NCBI GenBank assembly: GCA_035279525.1
Contig: DATEHQ010000113.1
Coordinates: 1-9,586 of the forward strand
Length of the DNA stretch: 9,586 nucleotides
From: DATEHQ01 sp035279525
GTDB taxonomy: Bacteria; Chloroflexota; Dormibacteria; Dormibacterales; Dormibacteraceae
Direction: 5' to 3'
Positions within the stretch are counted from its first letter, which is position 1. Each line of letters begins with the position of its first letter. Below, one piece after another: positions 4,995 through 9,586 of the stretch. Position numbers and translations under genes: made by a program. The notes beneath the pieces are model-generated. The model was not told where the DNA came from and searched no databases. It saw nothing but the letters and a program-made list of their open reading frames with translations.

Positions 4995-6401
4995 CTACCG
5001 GTCGCGTGAGGCGCGCCAGCTCTGGCCCCCCGGGGTGTCCGTCACCGTCACGCCAAGGGCCGCGAGCTCGTCACGCAGTCGATCGGAGGTGGCGAAGTCC
5101 TTCGCCGCTCGGGCCTTTTCGCGGGCGTCGAGCATCTGCGCCGCGCCATCAGGGAGCGCCGCGGGTGGCGCGGCCCGATCCACGTCGAGCCCGAGCACGC
5201 GGTCCCACGACGTCATGAGCCTGGCTTTGACTCCCGGCGATACATCCGCACGCGTCAGCTCCGAGACGAGCGCCATCACCGCCGGGAGGTTCAGGTCATC
5301 CGCCAGCGCGGCCTTGAAGCGCGCGTCCCACGCGGAATACGCGCCGTTGGAATCGGAAGCGGTCTGGGACCAGTCGCGCACACGCTCCCTCAGCTGCCGC
5401 AGCGCGCGGTCCGCCCCGGCGAGACCCTCAGTGCTGAAGTTGAGCTTCGTCCTGTACTTCGCCTGCAGCGCCATGTAGCGGAAGGCCAGCGGGTCGTAGC
5501 CCTGGTCCTCCAGGTCCGTGATGCGGAAGAAGTTGCCTGCCGACTTTGCCATCCGCGTGCCGGCGAGCATCAGCAGCCCCGCGTGCATCCACAGGCCCAC
5601 CACGCGGTGCCCCGTCACGCCCTCGGACTGTGCGATCTCCGCCTCGTGATGCGGGAAGACGTTGTCCTGGCCGCCGGTGTGGACGTCGAATCGCTCACCG
5701 AGGAGCGACATCGACATCGCCGAGCACTCGATGTGCCAGCCGGGATAGCCCGGACCCCAGGGGCTCGGCCAGACCTGCAGCCGGTGCTCGCCCGCGGCCT
5801 TCCACAGCGTGAAGTCGCCGGGGGATCGCTTGTGGGGATCGACCTCGCCGGACGCCATCAGCTTGTCCGTCGTGTTGCGCGAGAGCTTTCCGTATGCGGG
5901 GAAGCTCGCGATGTCGTAGTACACGCCGCCTGCCGCCTCGTACGCGTGCCCCCCTTCGATCAGCTTCGCGATGATCTCGATCATCTGCGGGACGTACTCG
6001 GTGGCGCGCGGATACATCGAGGCGCGGCGGATGTTGAGGCGGGCGGCGTCGTCCAGGAACGCTTTCGTGTAGTGGGCGGCGATCTCCTCGGACGACTTGT
6101 TCTCCAGCCGCGCGGCGACGAGCATCTTGTCCTCGCCGCGATCGAAGGTGTCGTCGGTGAGATGACCGACGTCGGTGATGTTCATGACCTGGTCGGTCCG
6201 GTAGCCGAGGTACTCGAGGGACCGGCACAGGAGGTCGGGCATCATGAACGTCCGCAGGTTGCCGACGTGAGCGAAGCGATAGACCGTCGGCCCACACGAG
6301 TAAACCTTGACCAGGCCGTCCTCGAGCGGCCGAAGGTCGACCAGGCCGCGCGTGAACGTGTTGTAGAGCCGGACGGTTGGGCGCGCCGTGTCCGCTGCCA
6401 T
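4995..6401 (-). CDS. cysS: Cysteinyl-tRNA synthetase
   Basis: Cytoplasmic class I aminoacyl-tRNA synthetase that activates cysteine with ATP and charges tRNA-Cys. At 468 residues it is the normal length for the family. The N-terminus RLYNTFTRGL leads to YSCGPTVYRFAHVGNLRTF, which holds the first zinc ligand C36 and the HIGH-type motif as HVGN (45-48). The other zinc ligands are C226 (in WHIECSAMS), H251 and E255 (in FPHHEAEIAQSEG), spaced as in the E. coli enzyme. The KMSKS loop appears as RMAKSAGN (283-290). NITDVGHLTDD and EDKMLVAARLENKSSEEIAAHY are typical of many non-proteobacterial enzymes. The C-terminal helical and anticodon region (about 320-468) is complete. The ATG at 6401 has no Shine-Dalgarno sequence. 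It lies head-to-head with the molybdopterin-binding protein gene. No terminator is clear downstream. Confidence 0.97.
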   Translation of the reverse strand: MAADTARPTVRLYNTFTRGLVDLRPLEDGLVKVYSCGPTVYRFAHVGNLRTFMMPDLLCRSLEYLGYRTDQVMNITDVGHLTDDTFDRGEDKMLVAARLENKSSEEIAAHYTKAFLDDAARLNIRRASMYPRATEYVPQMIEIIAKLIEGGHAYEAAGGVYYDIASFPAYGKLSRNTTDKLMASGEVDPHKRSPGDFTLWKAAGEHRLQVWPSPWGPGYPGWHIECSAMSMSLLGERFDVHTGGQDNVFPHHEAEIAQSEGVTGHRVVGLWMHAGLLMLAGTRMAKSAGNFFRITDLEDQGYDPLAFRYMALQAKYRTKLNFSTEGLAGADRALRQLRERVRDWSQTASDSNGAYSAWDARFKAALADDLNLPAVMALVSELTRADVSPGVKARLMTSWDRVLGLDVDRAAPPAALPDGAAQMLDAREKARAAKDFATSDRLRDELAALGVTVTDTPGGQSWRASRDR

Positions 6402-6405
6402 GCCG

Positions 6406-6415
6406 AATCTATGCT
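6406..6415. promoter_or_regulatory. Possible overlapping -10 elements for cysS and the divergent gene
   Basis: In the 22-base gap between cysS and the next gene, the plus strand has TATGCT (6410-6415), eight bases before GTG 6424. The minus strand has TAGATT (6411 to 6406), four bases before the cysS ATG. Both fit a TAnnnT pattern and overlap by two bases. No good -35 is visible for either, and the cysS spacing is shorter than ideal, so this is only a candidate shared promoter region. Confidence 0.3.
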
Positions 6416-6423
6416 GCCAGTTG

Positions 6424-7416
6424 GTGAGAGCTCAGCGTCTTGACGGACGATCGGCCGGCTCCGGCGACATCGTGGGACGCGTGCTCGTCCACGACCTCGG
6501 ACCGGACCTGCGCAAGGGGACGGTGCTCGGGGCCGAGCACCTGCAGCGCATCCGCGACAGCGGCGACATTCACGTCGTCGAGCTCGACCCTGGCGACGTG
6601 CACGAGGACGCGGCGGCCCGCCGGCTGGCGGCCGCGGTCGCCGGCCCGGGTATAGGGGCCGCCGCACCGGTGCTGAGCCAGGTGCGGCTCGTCGCGGACC
6701 GGCGGGCCCTCGTGCGGGTCAACGCCGATGCCGTCGACAGGATCAACTCTTTGGGGCAGATCTCGCTGTTCACGCTGATGGACGGCCAGGCGGTCGAGCG
6801 CGGGGAGGAGGTGGCGGGCTGCAAGGTGACCCCGGTCGCCGTGCCTGAGGCGCTGATCGCGGAGGCGGAACGGCTTGCGCGGGCGGGTGGACCCGTGCTC
6901 GAAGTGCTCGCTTTCAGGCCGCTCAAGACTTTCGTCGTCGCCACCGAGCGGCTCAAGCCGAAGGCCCGCGCGATTTTCAGGTCGGCCGTCACGGCCAAGC
7001 TCGGCTGGTACGGGGCGGAGCTGCTCGACGTGCGCGAGGTGGCCCGCACCGCCGCGGCGGTGGCCGGCGCGTACGCCGAGGCGACGCGGCTTGGCGCCGA
7101 GCTCGTGGTTTTCGCCGGCGCGTCGGCCATCGATCCGCTGGACCCCGCCTACGCCGAGCTGTCGCACGCCGGAGGTGAGCTCCTCCAGCTCGGGGCTCCG
7201 ATGCATCCGGGAAGCATGCTGTGGCTCGGGCGCCTGCGGGACTCGCCCGTGGTGGGCGTCGCCTCCTGTGCGGGCTTCGGCCGAAACACTTCGCTCGACC
7301 TCCTGCTTCCTTTCGTCTTCGCCTACGGGCGCGCCGACGCGGCCGACCTTCAGCGTCTCGGCCACGGTGGCCTCATCGAGTCCGGTGCGGGCCGCCGCTT
7401 CCCGCCCTACTCGTGA
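6424..7416 (+). CDS. MoeA/MogA-like molybdopterin-binding protein
   Basis: Predicted 330-residue protein resembling the molybdopterin-binding proteins often found with molybdenum-enzyme genes. The first part (GRVLVHDLGPDLRKGTVL, then a GDIHVVELDPGDVHEDAA stretch) matches the N-terminal module in which a pterin-related cofactor protein 'retains and delays' via an Ala/Gly-rich segment. From about residue 165 there is a MoCF-type Rossmann-like domain: FVVATERL, then ELVVFAGASAIDPLDP, GAPMHPGSMLWLG (equivalent to the MoeA Pro-Gly nucleotide/pterin loop) and VVGVASCAGF. It most likely binds or processes molybdopterin, but true MoeA (molybdate insertion) is not proven. The start is uncertain: GTG 6424 is chosen, with TTG 6421, GTG 6472 and ATG 6400 as options. 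The last would overlap the cysS ATG head-to-head. No other molybdenum genes are nearby. The 3' end overlaps the DUF309 gene by ten bases. Confidence 0.75.
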   Translation: MRAQRLDGRSAGSGDIVGRVLVHDLGPDLRKGTVLGAEHLQRIRDSGDIHVVELDPGDVHEDAAARRLAAAVAGPGIGAAAPVLSQVRLVADRRALVRVNADAVDRINSLGQISLFTLMDGQAVERGEEVAGCKVTPVAVPEALIAEAERLARAGGPVLEVLAFRPLKTFVVATERLKPKARAIFRSAVTAKLGWYGAELLDVREVARTAAAVAGAYAEATRLGAELVVFAGASAIDPLDPAYAELSHAGGELLQLGAPMHPGSMLWLGRLRDSPVVGVASCAGFGRNTSLDLLLPFVFAYGRADAADLQRLGHGGLIESGAGRRFPPYS

Positions 7417-7751
7417 TCGATCGAGGGCATCTGCAAGGGCGGCCAGGAATCGCCGTTCATGACGTCCAGGAATCCGTCGACGGTCGTCACGAGCGGTGCG
7501 AGCGCGACCCCGTGGTGCGCCGGTAAGTAGGGCCTCAGGTAGTCCGCACCGCTGCGCCACTTGTTGACGGCGCCGCGTCGATTGCGCCGCGTGTAATGAA
7601 GGCAGCCGGCCGCGACCTGGATCAAGCCCTTGTAGAAACCGCTGTCCGGCCCTTTGCGATCCGCCGTCCAGTCTCGCTCCCAGACCTCGTGCGCGTCCCA
7701 ATACCGGCCGCCGTTGAACAGCTCGATCCCCTCGGCCAGCAGCGGCGTCAT
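7407..7751 (-). CDS. DUF309 domain protein, small helical
   Basis: Predicted 114-residue soluble protein of the DUF309 family, whose biochemical role is not established. Signature features are FNGGRYWDAHEVWERDW (about 11-27), with the family's Ala-His-Glu-x-x-Glu helix, and GFYKGLIQVAAGCLHYTRRNRRGA (about 36-59), the second helix with conserved Gln and His and the Arg-rich turn. The fold is expected to be all-alpha. The ATG at 7751 fits the normal family N-terminus (MTPLLAEGIELFNGG). The frame is open upstream to 8078 on this strand, but that part is antisense to the HD-domain gene and lacks family similarity. It is convergent with the molybdopterin-binding gene (overlap 7407-7416) and starts 66 bases from the divergent HD-domain gene. 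No promoter elements are clear. Confidence 0.85.
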   Translation of the reverse strand: MTPLLAEGIELFNGGRYWDAHEVWERDWTADRKGPDSGFYKGLIQVAAGCLHYTRRNRRGAVNKWRSGADYLRPYLPAHHGVALAPLVTTVDGFLDVMNGDSWPPLQMPSIDHE

Positions 7752-7805
7752 CGCTCTCGAGGCTTCCCGGCGAACTCGCGGCGATGTCCTCGACCGCCGG
7801 GGGTA

Positions 7806-7811
7806 AATAAT
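7806..7811 (+). promoter_or_regulatory. -10 element of a probable leaderless HD-domain gene
   Basis: AATAAT (five of six bases of TATAAT), in an AT-rich patch GTAAATAAT that stands out in this GC-rich sequence, lies six bases before the ATG at 7818. That spacing would put the transcript start at the A of the start codon. No Shine-Dalgarno sequence and no good -35 are present. Confidence 0.55.
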
Positions 7812-7817
7812 CCCTCC

Positions 7818-9206
7818 ATGGCGGAGGCCAGGTCCGAGTACTCGCGCGTCAACCTCTCGAGCGATCCCATCTACCGCTACCTTCGCATCACCAGGGCTGG
7901 TCCTGGCGGCGTGGCGGGCGCCGCCTGCGAGCAGGACCTGGTCGACCACGCGTGGCTCCAGCGCCTGCGCCGCATCCATCAGCTGCAGAGCGCGTGGTGG
8001 GTGTTCGCCACCGCCGAGCACTCGCGGTTCCAGCACGCCCTGGGGGCGATGCACCTGGCGGGGGAGTGGGCGCGGCACCTGTATCCGTCACTGATCGTGG
8101 AATCCGAAGGCGCACCCTCGGCACAGCTGGTCGAAGAGACGATGCGGGTGGCCGGTCTGCTGCACGACGTCGGCCACGGACCGTTCGGCCACTTCTTCGA
8201 CGAGAACTACCTCGACACGTGGAAGATCGACCACGAGGTCATCGGCCGCGCCCTGATCGGCGGACCGCTCGCCGAGCTGATCAGCGCGCTGGGCGCCTCG
8301 CCAACCGCCGACTTCGAGCGGGGTGAGAGCGTTGATCCGCGCTGGGTCGCCTACCTCATCTCCGCGGCGGGGCTGGAAGGCTACCAGCCGCCACCCTGGC
8401 TGGCCCTGCTCCGCCCGGCGCTGGTCGGGGCGTTCTCGGCGGACAACATGGATTACGTCCCTCGCGATTCCTATATATGTGGCGTGTCGACCGGACCGGT
8501 CGACGTCCAGCGCATCCTCCACTACTCGTTCATCTCGGAACGCGGCCTGACTCTTCACGCTCACGCCGCCGAGGCCCTGTACATGTTCCTCAACGCCCGC
8601 CTGTACCTCTACTCGCAGGTGTACTTCCACCGCACCGTCAGGCGCATCGACCTCCAGCTGCGTGAGGTGTTCCGGCCGACCATCGACCTCCTGCTCGGGG
8701 GTAACCCGCTCGACAACCTCGACCGGTATCGCGACCTGACCGAGTGGTCGCTCCTGTCAGACGTCGACCGCTGGGCGGCGGGCTCGGGCGATGCGCGGCA
8801 GCGCGAGCTCGGCCTGGCGTGGGCCGCGCTCGTGGCGCGCAAGCTCAAGTGGAAGCTGATCTACCAGGGCCACACCGAGGCGCGCGACATCCCGAGTGGC
8901 GCGCTGACCCTCACCCGCGACCAGTTCGCCGGCGAGCTGCGCGAGCGGCTGCCGCGCAGCCTGCACGACATCGAGTTCGAGGTCGACGTCGCGGCGCAAG
9001 AGTCGCGTGCGTTCAACCCGATGACCGAGACGGCGGACATCCTGTTCTACGACCCGCTCGAAGACCGCTACCAGCAGAGCCGCGTGCTCGACCTGTTCAA
9101 GCGGCTGCCGGTGCGGATGGCTCTCTTTCGGATCTTCGCGCGTGACGAATCGCGACGGCTCGAGCTGATCAAGGCCGCGAACGAGGTCCTGGGGCTTCCC
9201 GCCTAG
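7818..9206 (+). CDS. HD-domain phosphohydrolase, SAMHD1/dNTPase-like
   Basis: Predicted 462-residue cytoplasmic metal-dependent phosphohydrolase. Proteins of this group hydrolyse dNTPs to deoxynucleosides and triphosphate, or related nucleotides; the actual substrate is not visible. Residues 16-60 (DPIYRYLRIT through the WLQRLRRIHQL stretch) match the family N-terminus. The HD motif is complete: SRFQHALGAMHLA (R70, H73), LLHDVGHGPFGHFFDE (H116, D117, H120, H125) and SADNMDYVPRDSYICGV (D209, with D212 and the Arg-Asp pair). This order and spacing follow SAMHD1 (H167, H206-D207, D311). The rest (about 240-462) is a helical C-terminal region with a mixed segment IEFEVDVAAQESRAFNPMTE. The ATG at 7818 is chosen because the promoter-like AATAAT precedes it and family similarity starts soon after. 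An in-frame extension to 7596 is antisense to DUF309. The gene ends tail-to-tail with the FmdB-type gene, sharing the bases of their stop codons. Confidence 0.88.
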   Translation: MAEARSEYSRVNLSSDPIYRYLRITRAGPGGVAGAACEQDLVDHAWLQRLRRIHQLQSAWWVFATAEHSRFQHALGAMHLAGEWARHLYPSLIVESEGAPSAQLVEETMRVAGLLHDVGHGPFGHFFDENYLDTWKIDHEVIGRALIGGPLAELISALGASPTADFERGESVDPRWVAYLISAAGLEGYQPPPWLALLRPALVGAFSADNMDYVPRDSYICGVSTGPVDVQRILHYSFISERGLTLHAHAAEALYMFLNARLYLYSQVYFHRTVRRIDLQLREVFRPTIDLLLGGNPLDNLDRYRDLTEWSLLSDVDRWAAGSGDARQRELGLAWAALVARKLKWKLIYQGHTEARDIPSGALTLTRDQFAGELRERLPRSLHDIEFEVDVAAQESRAFNPMTETADILFYDPLEDRYQQSRVLDLFKRLPVRMALFRIFARDESRRLELIKAANEVLGLPA

Positions 9207-9445
9207 AAGTCGTCTCCGCCGCCGAAGTCGTCCCCGCCGCCGAAGTCGTCATCGCCATCGAATCCCTCCCCACCGTCATCGCCGCTGTCGCTCTCACCCG
9301 AGCTGACGGTCGCGAAAGTGGAGACCAGCCGCCGCAGTCCGTGCTTGCCGCAGTGCGGGCAGGCCGGATCGGATGACGCATAGCTCGAGAGCAGCGACGA
9401 CGAGCGCTTGCCGCAGTCCTCGCAGCGGTACTCGTAGATCGGCAT
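9203..9445 (-). CDS. FmdB-type zinc-ribbon protein with acidic repeat tail
   Basis: Predicted 80-residue small protein. MPIYEYRCEDCGKRSS is the hallmark start of the FmdB/CxxC_CxxC putative regulatory family. C8, C11, C29 and C32 form two CxxC pairs (PHCG for the second) expected to hold one zinc. Residues 37-50 (LRRLVSTFATVSSG) match the usual end of the domain. The tail (51-80) is acidic with three DDF units separated by GGG. The molecular role of the family is not settled; a link to transcription is historical. The ATG at 9445 is preceded, six bases upstream, by CATAAT, five of six bases of a -10, indicating a leaderless transcript. The frame is open to 9514, but the added residues lack the family start. 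Its start is 9 bases from the divergent dehydratase-like ATG. Confidence 0.88.
   Translation of the reverse strand: MPIYEYRCEDCGKRSSSLLSSYASSDPACPHCGKHGLRRLVSTFATVSSGESDSGDDGGEGFDGDDDFGGGDDFGGGDDF
9206..9250 (-). repeat. 18-base tandem repeat encoding DDFGGG
   Basis: On the plus strand the unit GAAGTCGTCTCCGCCGCC (9206-9223) is repeated at 9224-9241 with one change (T to C) and partly at 9242-9250. On the coding (minus) strand this gives DDFGGG-DDFGGG-DDF at the very C-terminus. The period is a multiple of three, so length changes would keep the frame. Confidence 0.85.
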
Positions 9446-9450
9446 CCTAG

Positions 9451-9457
9451 GATTATG
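9451..9457. promoter_or_regulatory. Shared symmetrical -10 region between fmdB-type and dehydratase-like genes
   Basis: The minus strand reads CATAAT (9457 to 9452), six bases before the FmdB-type ATG at 9445. The plus strand reads GATTAT (9451-9456), seven bases before an in-frame GTG at 9464 of the opposite gene. The two hexamers occupy the same base pairs. Start points at 9445 and 9464 would be 19 bases apart, close to the spacing reported for bacterial bidirectional promoters. The plus-strand hexamer matches four of six consensus bases, so that half is weaker. Confidence 0.5.
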
Positions 9458-9586
9458 GCCTCCGTGATCGACCTCGAGCGGATACGCAAGGCGGCGGACC
9501 GGGCGCGCCCTCATGTGCAGCGCACGCCCCTTGTTCCGGTGGAGGGCGCGCTGCTGAAGCTCGAGTGCCTGCAGCCGACAGGCAGC
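9455..9586 (+). CDS. N-terminus of a PLP-dependent threonine dehydratase-like enzyme (partial)
   Basis: The frame from ATG 9455 runs to the right edge and gives 44 residues: helix IDLERIRKAADRARPHVQ, then RTPLVPVE and LLKLECLQPTGS. The Thr-Pro-Leu turn followed by Leu-Lys-x-Glu-x-x-Gln-x-Thr-Gly-Ser is the standard N-terminal part of fold-type II PLP enzymes such as threonine ammonia-lyase and serine/threonine dehydratase. The Schiff-base lysine normally follows within a few residues and lies outside the window. Exact substrate cannot be told; serine racemase and related lyases share this start. GTG 9464 is an alternative start that fits the -10 spacing better. The gene's 5' codons overlap the promoter of the opposite gene. 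Confidence 0.82.
   Translation, partial: MASVIDLERIRKAADRARPHVQRTPLVPVEGALLKLECLQPTGS

Noticed and set aside
6409..7701. Long minus-strand frame opposite the molybdopterin-binding gene and across DUF309
   Set aside because: No domain is visible; the opposite strand has the conserved MoCF-type motifs, and 7407-7751 on this strand is better explained by DUF309 in another frame.
7596..7817. Upstream extension of the HD-domain protein
   Set aside because: It is antisense to the DUF309 gene, lacks family similarity, and the AATAAT element sits directly before ATG 7818.
8466..8484. AT-rich TATATATG patch inside the HD-domain gene as an internal promoter or start
   Set aside because: It encodes the conserved RDSYICGV segment in frame, and no gene follows from it.

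Overview
The window is a densely packed, high-GC bacterial chromosome segment with almost no non-coding DNA and a strong G/C preference at third codon positions. Three things point to a high-GC member of the Terrabacteria side, such as Chloroflexota, Dormibacterota or Actinomycetota: a LexA operator of the GAAC-N4-GTTC type, apparent leaderless starts with a -10-like hexamer 6-7 bases before the start codon, and the cysteinyl-tRNA synthetase sequence style. The phylum cannot be fixed from sequence alone. There is no rRNA, tRNA, CRISPR array, insertion sequence or phage gene; this looks like resident core genome.

Layout. At 1-137 (+) is the tail of a gene that may encode an HD-GYP-type protein. 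At 36-3623 (-) is a two-gene operon resembling Bacillus mrfA-mrfB (yprA-yprB): a DEAD-like helicase with a C-terminal cysteine cluster, then a DEDDh exonuclease. Its promoter has a -35 (TTGACT), a 17-base spacer holding a LexA/SOS operator, and a -10-like hexamer 7 bases before the ATG. Divergent from it, at 3716-4876 (+), are an ECF-type sigma factor and a single-span or secreted protein with an Asn/Gly/Asp-rich tail, closed by a clear intrinsic terminator at 4911-4944. At 4995-6401 (-) is cysS. Divergent from cysS, at about 6424-7416 (+), is a MoeA/MogA-like molybdopterin-binding protein. At 7407-7751 (-) is a small DUF309 protein. At 7818-9206 (+) is an HD-domain phosphohydrolase of the SAMHD1/dNTPase kind. 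At 9203-9445 (-) is an FmdB-type zinc-ribbon protein with an acidic repeat tail. From about 9455 (+) runs the start of a PLP-dependent threonine dehydratase-like enzyme, cut by the window end.

How they fit together. The best functional story is DNA repair: helicase plus exonuclease as one transcription unit under apparent SOS control. In Bacillus subtilis the homologous pair repairs mitomycin C damage independently of UvrA. The sigma factor and the membrane/secreted protein form a second unit that may be a signalling pair. The remaining genes are single housekeeping or metabolic genes in alternating orientation, with head-to-head starts 9-66 bases apart and tail-to-tail overlaps of 4, 10 and 102 bases. 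One head-to-head pair (9445/9455) appears to share a symmetrical -10 region. I see no classical multi-gene defence or biosynthetic system. The most notable features are the SOS-box promoter of the mrfAB-like operon, the sigma factor with its unusual partner and uncertain start, and the compact divergent promoters.
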